Source: Arabidopsis thaliana (lineage: Eukaryota > Streptophyta > Magnoliopsida > Brassicales > Brassicaceae). Taken from it: a stretch of DNA of 64,000 nt. The stretch lies in NCBI RefSeq assembly GCF_000001735.4, contig NC_003075.7:17981001-18045000 (forward strand), read 5' to 3'. The notes under the pieces are model-generated. The model made no database searches. It was not told the origin of the DNA and worked only from the letters and a program-made list of their open reading frames with translations. The first letter of the stretch is position 1. Every line of letters begins with the position of its first letter. Shown here piece after piece: positions 37,101-48,274 of this stretch. Position numbers and translations under genes: made by a program.

Positions 37101-39707
37101 ATATAAAAATGAACACCGATTTTTATTATTATTAAATTAAATATAAGCGAGCGGATGAGGAAGAAGAAGACCAATTGACAAAAAAAAAAACTTTTTAAGA
37201 AGAAAAAAAAATGGTTATCCCCTCAGAAACTAATGATCTTTCTTTCAATGTCTGGAAACAGTGAACAATGAAGGTAAAAGAGAGAGAGAGAGAGAGGTCA
37301 AGTCGCCGAACGAGACATCCTCCTTCGACGTTTTTATGTAAAAAAAAGAAAGAAAGTTGGAGTTGTTTTTTTTATCTTCTCTCTTTATCTCTCTCTATAG
37401 TCTTAAGACTAAGAGTGATTCTTACCAGACAAGACCCATAAAAGACCAACGATGGCGAGGTCGGAGCCAGCACATCAAAGGTCCCAGCTTTCGGGCTCCA
37501 CTTCCCTCTCGTCCTTTTTTGCCTCATTAGATGGACAACACCAAACAGTGGCAAAGAATAATATTACAGTTTTTTTAGGGAAGAAAATAAAATAGTTGAT
37601 ATTATTGATATAATAATTCATTCAAGTCTCCTCTTTATTTTAAAAATATTCAACTCTTTTACTTTAGACATTATCATAAACTGGGGTCAAACGGAAGATT
37701 TTTCTTCAACGTTTAATAAAATCTCTTAACACAAATCAAAGAAGAGTAAAAATATACGGTTTCGATAAAATTTGGTTATGTGGCGGTGTTACATGACTAC
37801 GACTGATAAAACTACACGAGTACTTTTGTTTTTCTGTCACCAAGATTTATTTCTTTTACTTACTCCATGTGTTTTTTTCTTTCTTCGTTAAAACTACTCC
37901 TCGTAAATTATAATCAAGATTTTAAGCAGTGTGCATATAAAATAAAATACATGTACAGTCTAGAAATAATATATGTGGATTCATGAATCTTTCATTTTTA
38001 ATTTCCCCACACAATTTGTATCAAACGTTTAATGCCCATAAAAGTGGTGGTCCAGGACCCTGAGATTAAAATTTTAAAAAAATATATAGAGAAGAGGCTT
38101 GGGCTTGAAGAATGAAAAATTGAATAACAAATATTTAAAAAAATTTGGGACCCGAAAGTGATTGGGATAAAGTGAGATATGTCACTTTACCTAACATTAT
38201 TTAATTTTATATTAATGTATGTACCACTAAATTTGGCCCTTTTCTCCCCATCGACTCTTTGTAGTTATTTATACTTTTGTAGTACCAATAATAGAAGAAT
38301 CAACTATAAAAATTTCAGCTCAATAAAGAAAAACAGAACTATGAATTAAGTGAGAAACTCAAAAGCCTGCTTCTAAAACATGAATACGTCCACGATAATT
38401 ATCACTAAGTTCTAGATAATCTAATTTTGCGGGACCAAATTGATGTATATGCGAACTTTTTCATACTTTTTTCACCAACAAATGTATATACTTCCCATCA
38501 TGCATGCTCCCATGGTATCTCGCCGAGTGTCAATATATGTGAACTTACATAACCAAAAATTGATTTATAAAGATAACAATAATAAGGGAGACCTAAAAAT
38601 AGAGAAAAGGGTGGTGTGGACTGTGGAGAAGGTCCCTACTTACAGAACATAGCTTCCATCAATCACACAAAAATCCAACCACTCTGAACCTTTCACTTCA
38701 GGACCAACTTCGTTATCCAATCATCTCCCAATATGCCAATACTTTCACTTATATATGAACGTGTATATATAAACCCTTCACATTTACTTCACAAAAATAT
38801 CTTTTAAAAAAAGATCATAATCACAACTACTAAGCTAGAATTTTTTAGTAAATTTACTACTACGGTAATTATAAACAAATTATATAGGTTTCTTAAATAG
38901 TAGAACTTAAAATATAATGCAAAGTTATGTACGAATACTATCTTTTAATTAAAAATAACGATAAGAATGTTAAAAAAGAAAAAAAAAAAATCATGTTGAT
39001 GATATATATGTTGAAGTAAAATTTAGTTATTAGGTTTAGGTATACGTCAATCATTCATGATACATGGATCCCAAACCCATAATATATCATGCATCGATCT
39101 CTGAAAATCACCAAAGCAAAAAAAACCCATGTAACATGATATACTATATTATGCATCATTTCGCCAATGTAACTTCTCTGATGCCCTGAACCTATTTCAC
39201 ATATGACTCATGGGAAAGACCGACAAAGGGATCGTATTACCCAAATATGGTTACGATAACATCCACTGAATATCACTCAAAATGAATTATTGTCTCTTAC
39301 TAGATATATTACGGCTAGTTGATGATTTGTTTGAAAAGTTTAATCTTACAAAATTATTAATAGATTTGATGCTGCTCAAAGTGGTCTCTTTTATTTGCAC
39401 CGCAAAAAGCCAGTATATATCCCCATTAGAAAAGACGTGACAAAGTGTTTAATAGATCCTTTATGTTTTCCTCGGACCCATGCATATATAAGTGTATTTA
39501 AATCTTTTATAAGGTTTTTATAGCCATAAATAAACAAATTTAGTTCAAAATAAGAATAATTAAGTAATTGGAATAGCGAGACACGTTCCTTGAGATGATA
39601 ACACGAGCATATATTCTTCATCACTTTTGTTTGCTTCATATCATATACGCTAACTTATGTGTGTGTGTAATATATGATCTCAGAACTAACAAGTAAGAAG
39701 AAGAAGA
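37101..39707. other. Long divergent spacer between PP2C and PLC3
   Basis: 2.6 kb, strongly AT-rich. A GA microsatellite at about 37279-37297 and CT-rich patches at 37376-37400 belong to the PP2C promoter side. The right part is the PLC3 upstream region, with a short GT run (about 39657-39668) shortly before the start codon. No coding sequence supported. Confidence 0.4.
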
Positions 39708-41898
39708 ATGTCGGAGAGTTTCAAAGTGTGCTTCTGTTGCAGCAGAAGCTTTAAGGAGAAAACGAGGCAGCCACCAGTGAGCATCAAGAGACTCTTCGAA
39801 GCTTACTCAAGAAACGGCAAGATGTCTTTCGATGAGCTTCTAAGATTTGTGAGTGAAGTCCAAGGAGAACGGCACGCAGGGTTGGACTACGTGCAAGATA
39901 TCTTCCACAGCGTTAAACACCACAACGTTTTTCATCACCATGGACTTGTTCATCTCAACGCCTTCTATCGCTACCTCTTCAGCGATACCAACTCTCCTCT
40001 TCCCATGTCTGGCCAGGTATCTAAGTTTGGAAACTTTTTATGGATTTATTTCACAAATGGTTTTGTAATTGGGTATATTATATGTTCTTGGTTGGGTTAA
40101 GGTGCATCATGACATGAAGGCGCCGTTATCGCATTACTTTGTGTACACGGGACATAACTCTTACTTGACTGGGAACCAAGTGAACAGCAGAAGCAGCGTA
40201 GAACCGATCGTGCAGGCTCTCAGAAAAGGCGTAAAAGTGATCGAGCTCGACTTATGGCCTAATCCTTCAGGGAACGCTGCTGAAGTTCGTCATGGCAGGT
40301 TGGTCCCACTAACGAAGTCTTATAATCAACAAACAGACTCCAAAAAATGTCACACACTATATGTGTTTTGGTTCTCTCATCAGGACGCTTACTTCGCATG
40401 AAGATTTGCAGAAATGTCTAACCGCCATTAAGGATAACGCGTTTCATGTGTCTGACTATCCAGTCATCATCACTCTCGAAGATCATTTGCCACCCAAGCT
40501 TCAAGCGCAAGTTGCTAAGGTAAGTTGGTTTTGCAGAAACAGAGTATATATTTCGTTCTCTGAAAAAGAGTGATTTACAAATTTGATTGATTCTATGTTT
40601 GTAGATGTTAACTAAAACATACAGAGGGATGCTGTTTCGTCGTGTCTCAGAGAGTTTTAAGCATTTTCCATCACCAGAAGAACTTAAGGGGAAGATCCTG
40701 ATCTCTACGAAGCCTCCAAAGGAGTATCTTGAGAGCAAAACTGTACACACCACAAGAACTCCAACGGTTAAAGAGACTTCGTGGAACAGAGTAGCGAACA
40801 AGATTCTTGAAGAATATAAAGATATGGAGAGTGAAGCTGTAGGATATAGAGACTTGATAGCAATCCACGCTGCAAACTGCAAAGATCCTTCAAAGGATTG
40901 CTTGAGTGATGATCCAGAGAAGCCTATACGGGTCAGCATGGACGAGCAGTGGCTAGACACTATGGTTAGGACCAGAGGAACGGATCTTGTCAGGTAAAAT
41001 ATAGAGTGAGAGGAGTCATAATGTTGAACCTTTTTCGACTCAAGAGTTATAAGATGAACCTGAGTCAGAGTTTGAAAAAAAACAAAAACAGGTTTACACA
41101 GAGGAATCTGGTGAGGATATATCCAAAGGGCACAAGAGTGGACTCGTCAAACTACGATCCTCATGTTGGGTGGACACACGGTGCTCAAATGGTTGCTTTT
41201 AACATGCAAGTAAGTGGAACTGGCTCATCATCGTTTGACTTGTTAAAAAATGGTTGAATAATATTTGTGTTGAAAAGGGACATGGGAAGCAACTATGGAT
41301 AATGCAAGGAATGTTCAGGGGGAATGGTGGATGTGGGTACGTTAAAAAGCCTCGCATCTTGCTAGACGAGCACACACTCTTCGACCCTTGCAAAAGGTTT
41401 CCCATTAAGACCACTCTTAAGGTTAAGATTTACACTGGCGAAGGATGGGATTTGGATTTCCATCATACACACTTTGATCAATACTCTCCTCCAGATTTCT
41501 TCGTCAAGGTAAACAACAACTACTACTCTTCTTTTAAACTAGATTTCTTCGTAACTGTGTGTGTGTTGCATTTGCTGCATCAGATTGGAATAGCAGGAGT
41601 ACCGAGAGACACGGTCTCATACAGAACGGAAACAGCTGTCGATCAGTGGTTTCCTATATGGGGCAACGACGAGTTCCTGTTTCAGCTGTCTGTTCCAGAA
41701 CTGGCGCTTCTGTGGTTCAAAGTCCAAGACTACGACAATGACACCCAGAATGATTTCGCAGGACAGACATGTCTTCCTCTGCCGGAACTGAAGTCCGGAG
41801 TTAGAGCCGTCCGGCTTCACGATCGAACAGGCAAGGCCTACAAGAACACGAGGCTTCTCGTCAGCTTCGCCTTGGATCCTCCTTATACGTTTCGTTGA
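39708..41898 (+). CDS. PLC3: Phosphoinositide-specific phospholipase C
   Basis: Ca2+-dependent enzyme of 564 aa that cleaves phosphoinositides into diacylglycerol and an inositol phosphate at the plasma membrane. Seven exons: 39708-40016, 40102-40298, 40384-40519, 40605-40993, 41092-41209, 41278-41508, 41584-41898. Domain order: N-terminal EF-hand-like region (residues 1 to about 105), X domain with catalytic [10 protein letters not shown] and [11 protein letters not shown], a charged X-Y linker ([13 protein letters not shown]), Y domain ([29 protein letters not shown]), and a C-terminal C2 domain ([15 protein letters not shown] ... LLVSFALD). No PH domain, as in all plant PLCs. By locus AT4G38530 (AtPLC3 in protein databases; also called PLC1 in some lists). 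All splice sites are GT-AG. Confidence 0.93.
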
Positions 41899-42186
41899 AT
41901 CTCGTTTTCTTTCCGAAATAAGCCACACAGTGTGTATCTCTGTTTGCACGTTTATAAATTTATAATGTACAATTATTTGCGCCCTAGCTAGAACGGGATA
42001 AAGTGTGACAACATATAAATACTATTAAAGATTCGATATTTGATGACTGTAGCCGCCTGCCTAGAACGGGGTGCCTTGTTTGACTTGCCAACTTCAACCA
42101 CATTTCTTTTTGTTTACTTGAAAGTTAAAAATAAATACTAGAGAGGAAGAAAAACAGAGCTTTCTTTCTAAGATCATCAACGCACC
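41899..42186. other. Spacer between PLC3 and MO2
   Basis: 288 bp: PLC3 3' UTR and the MO2 promoter/leader. A short direct repeat, ctagaacggg (41989-41998 and 42060-42069), is present. No gene. Confidence 0.4.
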
Positions 42187-43827
42187 ATGGAAGAAGAAGG
42201 CAGCCCAGATATCATCATCGTTGGCGCCGGTATCTCCGGCCTTTCCACCGCTGTTGGACTACACAGGTGTGTGTGGCGTGCCTTTTGAGTTGTTATTAAG
42301 CAGAGTAAGTTAACTAAAGTGGTGTGTGTCACAGGCTTGGGATCAGAAGCATGGTGCTGGAATCTTCGGAGACACTGAGAGCGACAGGATTTGCATTTAC
42401 CACTTGGTTCAATGCTTGGAAGGCCATGGAAGCTCTCGGCGTTTCTCAGCATATTCGCAGTCTCCATGATCGCCTTGAAGGGTATCAAACTAACACTATT
42501 ATTACTATTCATATATAATCAGCTCAGTAAAAAAGGGGACTCATCTTTGATTTTGCTGCAGATGGGTGGTTGGAACAATTTCTGCAGGAACTCCTCCCAC
42601 AGAGATGCTGTTTCCAGAATCCGAGTATGTTTCTTCTTCTCTGCACAGAGCATATGAATGTTAAAACAATAAATAAGATAACTTCAATAATATTGTTGAA
42701 TGATTTTGTCAGAGAATATGAGTCTCGATGCGTACAGAGGAAGCTGTTGTTAGAGGCTCTAGCAGGTGAGTTGCCTGAAGAGACCATCAGGTTTTCGTCT
42801 AAGGTTGTTCATATTGAATTGTCTGGATGCTACAAGAAGGTTCATCTCTCCGACGGGACCATTCTCAAAACCAAGGTAAATAACTACTTGTCCTCTGTAA
42901 ACCATGTGAGGCCTGGTCTTGCTACGGAATTGTAGGGTTTCTAAACGAAATGCAGGTTTTGGTAGGGTGCGATGGAGTGTACTCAGTGGTTGGTAAGTGG
43001 CTAGGCTTCAAAAATCCCGCTACAACTGCCCGGTTAGCAATCCGAGGGCTCACACATTTTCCGGAAGGCCATGGATTTGGGAAAAGGTTCTTCCAGTTTT
43101 ATGGAGACGGCGTTCGTTCCGGTTTTATCCCATGTGACCACAACACTGTCTACTGGTTCCTAACCCACACCTCCACTGATATAGGTGAAGATATGCAACT
43201 TTACCTGATATCTAATATCTAACTACAAGCAGCTTCTTGTTCATATCATACTACTGTCTTTGACTCTTCTCCTTGCGCTTGTTAGATGAGGAGACAAATT
43301 CGGAAATCCTCAAAGAGTTTGTGCTGAACAAGATCAAAGACTTGCCTGAAAACATTAAGAATGTGGTGGAGACCACTGATCTTGATAGCATGGTGATGTC
43401 TCAACTGAAGTACCGACCTCCATGGGAACTGCTATGGTCAAACATCACAAAAGACAACGTGTGCGTTGCAGGAGATGCACTTCACCCAATGACTCCTGAT
43501 ATCGGACAAGGAGGTTGCTCAGCCATGGAGGATGGAGTTATCCTTGCTCGTTGTCTAGGTGAAGCGATAAAGGCAAAGAGTCTGAAAGGTGAAACAGAAG
43601 AAAATGAAGAAGAGGGTTATAAGAGGATTGAAGAAGGTTTGAAGAAGTATGCAGGAGAAAGGAAATGGAGAAGCATTGATCTTATAACAACGGCATATAC
43701 AGTAGGATTCATACAGCAGAGCAGAGGGAAGTGGATGAACATGTTCAGAGACAGGTTCCTGTCGTCTTACCTTTCTAGGATGCTGCTGAAAAAGTCCCAT
43801 TTCGATTGCGGAAGCCTTGTCCCATGA
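42187..43827 (+). CDS. MO2: FAD-dependent monooxygenase
   Basis: Group A flavoprotein monooxygenase/hydroxylase-like protein of 407 aa (MO1/MO2/CTF2 family); substrate unknown. Six exons: 42187-42266, 42335-42481, 42562-42624, 42713-42875, 42956-43184, 43286-43827. The dinucleotide-binding GAGISG is at residues 13-18. The FAD/NADPH DG motif is [15 protein letters not shown] (around exon 5 start). The second FAD motif is [19 protein letters not shown] (GD near 290-291). No transit peptide is evident. The donor of exon 3 is read as GA|gtatgt with acceptor gtcag|AGAATATGAG; the neighbouring alternative acceptor would bring a stop. Locus AT4G38540 by order. Confidence 0.93.
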
Positions 43828-44118
43828 TGATTCTCAAACATAAGTCAAAAGCTTGTGATTCTTCTTGTCATCACCAACTGCAGAACAGTTTTCACCTTTG
43901 GTTTGCTTCAAAGACTATCTATCTGTTTAGTGTTATTTCATATAACAAACTCAGAATTAATAAAGTAAGTTTGTGTAGTGAACAAGAAGCTCTTTTATTT
44001 TTTACGGCAATCTAAAGCTCTGATATCAACAAGTGATGAATGAGAAAAGAAAATGACTACTTCAATTGAACCATAGCAGAAGTTATGTTTATTACATTAT
44101 AACGTATGCGAGCCTCGT
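43828..44118. other. MO2 3' flank
   Basis: MO2 3' UTR, running into the 3' side of the minus-strand small ORF listed next. Nothing else seen. Confidence 0.35.
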
Positions 44119-44295
44119 TCAAACAGGAATGGATTCAGAAAGAAAAAGAAAAGGAACCTGAAGGCTGAGGAGAGATTTGAGTGTTAGGAAAGAGAGAAGA
44201 GGCAAGGTGACAAAAGTTCCCACTGGATCGAATCGCATCAGCGGCAACCCCGGTGGCCGGCGATGGCGAGCAGCGATGAAGACGCATGTGATCAT
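44119..44295 (-). CDS. Candidate 58 aa small protein (unrecognised)
   Basis: Minus-strand ATG frame of 58 codons plus stop. The N-terminal half is basic and Pro-rich (MITCVFIAARHRRPPGLPLM). The C-terminal half is hydrophobic (FVTLPLLSFLTL, VPFLFLSESIPV), suggesting a small membrane or organellar protein. I do not recognise it. Support comes from three site II motifs immediately upstream on the correct side (44335-44386), a promoter class typical of housekeeping genes that otherwise has no gene to serve. It could still be a chance ORF. Confidence 0.35.
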   Translation of the reverse strand: MITCVFIAARHRRPPGLPLMRFDPVGTFVTLPLLSFLTLKSLLSLQVPFLFLSESIPV

Positions 44296-44885
44296 CTGGG
44301 CGGGGCTGGGTTTTTAAGGAATTTCTCCTCTATTTGGGCCTTTCTTTTTTCTATTTTAAGGCCCATTTTGTGACTGCTTATGGGCCCATTTGAATACAGG
44401 AGAAAGGTCGCCACTATTGACCAAGTCATGGTTGCTGCCACTTGATTGATAAAGAAAAACGAAAACAAACAATTATGTGATTTAGATCTGAGTCTGACCA
44501 ATATTGTTATATCTTTAGGAATTTGTTTGTTTGTAATAATTTATAAGTCAATAGTCAAATGAATGGTTATCGTAGACTTTTCCAATTGCCATTTTCTTGT
44601 TTATAAAAATATCCATAATACACAGACTTAAAGGGGCCTCTGACTCCATTATATCTATCGAATCATATATACCAGTCGTAGTATGACGCGTTGAAGAACA
44701 GAAACGAAACGAACCAAAAAGTCTTCTCCGGCAACTTTAGATCCTCCAGCAGCAAGGTACTCACTCTTATGAATTCCTAACATATGTATAATTACTATAC
44801 AACCAAGGTACTAATTTGCATGCCTTCTTATGTTCCGGTCTAACCACAGATCATTTCTCAATCCCATCCTTTGCCTCAACCCAAT
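44296..44885. promoter_or_regulatory. Site II cluster and leader of the first PEARLI4 gene
   Basis: TGGGCC at 44335-44340, GGCCCA at 44360-44365 and TGGGCC(CA) at 44381-44387 form a site II cluster. To the right is the 5' leader of the plus-strand gene, with a probable leader intron 44757-44849 (CAGCAAG|gtactc ... taaccacag|atc). Confidence 0.55.
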
Positions 44886-47546
44886 ATGGACTTCTTCACT
44901 TCAAGCAAAGCTAAGAAAGATAGCAAAAAATCATCAGGTAACTCCCTTTTTTGGGAATCTAAGATAATAGCCGGAATGTTTAACTCTCGCTGGGGATGGT
45001 GAAAGACTAGACTTTCTCAAACTGATCCTATTTAGTATTTACTATCATCATCCTCTTAGCATATCCAAACTTTCTCTTCAGGACTCTTTGGCAAGAAAAC
45101 TGTCAGCAAGAGCACTCCGGGCAGCCCTGCTCATCCCCCCGGCGCTAGATCCCCGCCCCCATCGTATCTTTCAAACAAAAGAGCCGAAACAGAGTACGAT
45201 TTCCCCATGTCCAATGAACAAAGACCATACTGGAAACAGCCTGCCTCTGAACGCGTCCCCAACTCCCACCCTAGGCCTCCCGTGTATGGATACGGCACGG
45301 TACTCATCTATCCCCTGTTTCATTCCCCAAAACCAATTGAGTTTATTTGAAACAAACGTAGTATACGTATCTAATACTGTGTTTGCCTTCTCCTCAATTG
45401 CAGCCCGACCATCGTCGAGACCACGGTAGAGAAAGAATGGAGGCCATGAGTTATGAGCCAGAGACCAACGCTCCTTCCAGCCCATATCATCCAGCTGGAA
45501 ACCGCACGGTACTTTCTGCTTCTTCTGATTCGAGTCTTCTACTGTCTCCACCGTTTGTTTCCTGATACCATTCTCTCTAAACCTGCAGCCTGAACGTCCT
45601 AGGAAATCAACCGAGTATCGTCGAGAACACCAGGATCGAATGTATGAAGCAGATACCCGAAGCAATGCGAGCCCATTTCACCCATTCAGAAGCCCTTCTC
45701 CATCTCCATTCCACACGGTACTAATAACCTAAACTTCTGATGACCTGCTTCGTATTCAAACCCATCAATCACTAAATAGAATGCATTGCTTTTTAAATGC
45801 TTGATTTCAGCCTGATCGCCGCAGAGACCACTACGACATGTATGAGCCTGAGGCCAACACCATGCTGCAGAATAGCGCTCCAGGGAGCCCATTCCATCCA
45901 GCTGGAAGCCGCTCTCCACCACCATACAGAACGGTAAGTCTTGCTCGTGATTCTTGAGTACACGATGAGCCACATAGATGACATAAACTCTCTCTCTCTA
46001 ATTGCAGCCTGATCGTCGTAGTAACTATGATAAAGAGCAATTTGAGGACCTGTACGAGCAAGATGGTGATGTCACACCGCGAAACAGCTCTCCACCGAGC
46101 CCGTTTCATCCAGCAGCATACAAAACGGTCGGTACTCAAAAACTCGATACTGGCTTCTTTTTGGGGATAAGTAAATCAAATTCTCTTTCTAGTGAGTCAC
46201 TTAGACTGACAATAGAATATGTTCTTGTTATGCTGCAGTCTGATCAACGTAGTAACCATGGTAAAGAGCAAATTGAGGACTTTTATGAGCAAGATGACGA
46301 TGTAACACCACGAAACAGCTCTCCACCTAGCCCATTGCATCCAGCAGCAAGCCATTCACCACCACCACCACAACCATACAGAACGGTACTCAAAAAATCT
46401 TAAGTCTGGCTCATTGTTTTTGTTTCAGCTTCTTCCTAGTGATAAAAAACGTCCTCTTGACAGTGAGTCACATATATTGAATTTTCTCTCTAATTGTGCA
46501 GCCTGACCATCGTAGAAGCCACCAGGATAACGAGGATTTCGAGGCAATGTATGAGCTAGATGGCGACTTAATACACCAGAAGAGCGCTCCTCCGAGTCCC
46601 GTTCATGGACCATACTATTCATCCAGCGACGACGATAATCACTCCACCTACCTCTATCCAGAAATCCGCAGCCCACTTCGTTCCAGGATCGTATCCGAGA
46701 ACAGCACGGTGTGAATCCTTTCCCAACTCTCTCTCTCTCTCTCTCACAGTCACTAATGATTCTGAAATGCCTAAAAAACAAAGAAATGACAATGCTTTAA
46801 ACCTGCAGCCTGTTCACCACAACTACCAGATAGTTGCGGCCGAGACCTATGAGCAAGACAAGCAGTTCGAGCCGCCGGAGCTGCCTGACGAGTCACAAAG
46901 CTTCACAATGCAGGAGATTACCAAAATGCGAGGACTCAAGAACTACGAAAGCGGCAAGGAAGAGAGTCAATCAATGATATCCGAGGCTTACGTATCCGTC
47001 GCGAATTACAGAGTGAGGCAGAGCGTGTCGGAAACCCTGCAGGCGATCATCGACAAGCACGGCGACATCGCAGCCTCCTCGAAGCTGCAAGCAATGGCAA
47101 CTCGGTCTTATTACCTGGAATCCCTAGCCGCTGTGGTGATGGAGCTGAAAAAGACGGTTCTGAGGGATTTGACGAAAACGCGCGTGGCGGAGATCGCGGC
47201 GGTGGTGAAAGACATGGAGTCGGTGAAAATCAACGTGTCGTGGCTAAAGACAGCGGTAACGGAACTGGCGGAGGCGGTGGAGTATTTCGGGCAGTACGAC
47301 ACGGCGAAGGTGGAGAAAGAGGTGTGCGAGAGAGATCTGACGGCGAAAAAGGGGGAGATGGAGGAGATGACGGCGGAGCTGGTGAAGAGGGAGAAGGAAA
47401 TCAAAGAATGCAGAGAGAAGGTGACGGTGGTCGCAGGGAGGCTAGGGCAGCTGGAGATGAAAGGTTCGAAATTGAACAAGAATCTCGACCTCTTCCAGTC
47501 CAAAGTCCACAAATTCCAAGGAGAAGCCGTCCTTCTCCACCTTTAG
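44886..47546 (+). CDS. PEARLI4-family (phospholipase-like) protein with repeated exon module
   Basis: 612 aa protein of unknown biochemical role (AT4G38550-like; the name phospholipase-like is historical). Nine exons: 44886-44937, 45082-45299, 45404-45508, 45589-45717, 45811-45933, 46008-46127, 46239-46385, 46502-46708, 46809-47546. Exons 3 to 8 are all phase 0. Most open with P/S-D-x-R-R and end in a Ser/Pro/His-rich tail (SSPPSPFHPA...K/RT), so they look like tandem copies of one ~40-residue module. The last exon holds the conserved PEARLI4 C-terminal domain: SFTMQEITKMRGLKNYESG, ISEAYVSVANYRVR, KHGDIAASSKLQAM, then a long coiled coil (KREKEIKECREKVTVVAGRL). No signal peptide or membrane segment. 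Paralogous to the next gene. Confidence 0.88.
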
Positions 47547-48274
47547 CTCCGTCTCCAATTTCTTCCGTTTTGGATCTCATTATTCAATTATTTTCTATTG
47601 ACATGAAATGTTTATAAATTTAAAGTTTGGGGCCATTAGTGTAATTCTTAAAAAGATTTAAAAAGCTTTTATGTTGAATGTTGAGAGTCAAGGTCAGCTA
47701 TTGCAGAAGCGTAGATTGTTTCAGAGTCAAGCATCTCAATACATTGTAATAATATGCATGCGTGTGTTTCAAGCTATATATTTATGTATGTGCATTTTAC
47801 TCTTGTTTATATCTTCTGTGATATCAAAACTTGATTGACTTGGTGGTCAACACTTGTTATAGCAAACAAACAAACTATAGCAGTACTCTCTCAGTCTCTT
47901 GTATGCATTGCAAAGAAAAAACAAAACATCCGTCTCCTTTCAGCCTCAGATTTCAACAATTTGTTCTTTACTTCTGAAATTTCCTCATTTCGTGAATCCT
48001 TCAAGTCAATTCTGTGTCGTGTTCTCAGACCTATTCATTCCATCACAATCATCCATCTCAATTTCCTTCCTTCTTCCTCTGAAACCTTTTGACTCTGTCT
48101 TTGGTTGTAAACTTCTTTGCTTTTTTCCTGTTAGCGTAAACCCTCACTTTTATAACAACTTCTCACTTTCTTCGTGTGGAGGATCTTTCCAGAGAGAGAG
48201 AGAAAGATATACGCTTCTCTGTTAATTAGTCAGGTTCTAAGTTTTGATCTCCAAGTCTCTGAGAGGGTAGTGGC
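47547..48274. other. Spacer between the two PEARLI4 genes
   Basis: 3' UTR of the first and promoter/leader of the second gene. GA/CT-rich stretch around 48190-48207 near the second gene. No coding sequence supported. Confidence 0.4.

Noticed and set aside
40418..40960. Minus-strand 180-codon open frame inside PLC3
   Set aside because: Lies antisense to the PLC X/Y-linker exon and crosses a PLC3 intron; no recognisable domain, so a shadow of the real gene.
46720..46746. CT dinucleotide run in a PEARLI4 intron as a possible mobile-element or CRISPR signal
   Set aside because: Simple microsatellite in an intron polypyrimidine region; no spaced repeats, no terminal inverted repeats.
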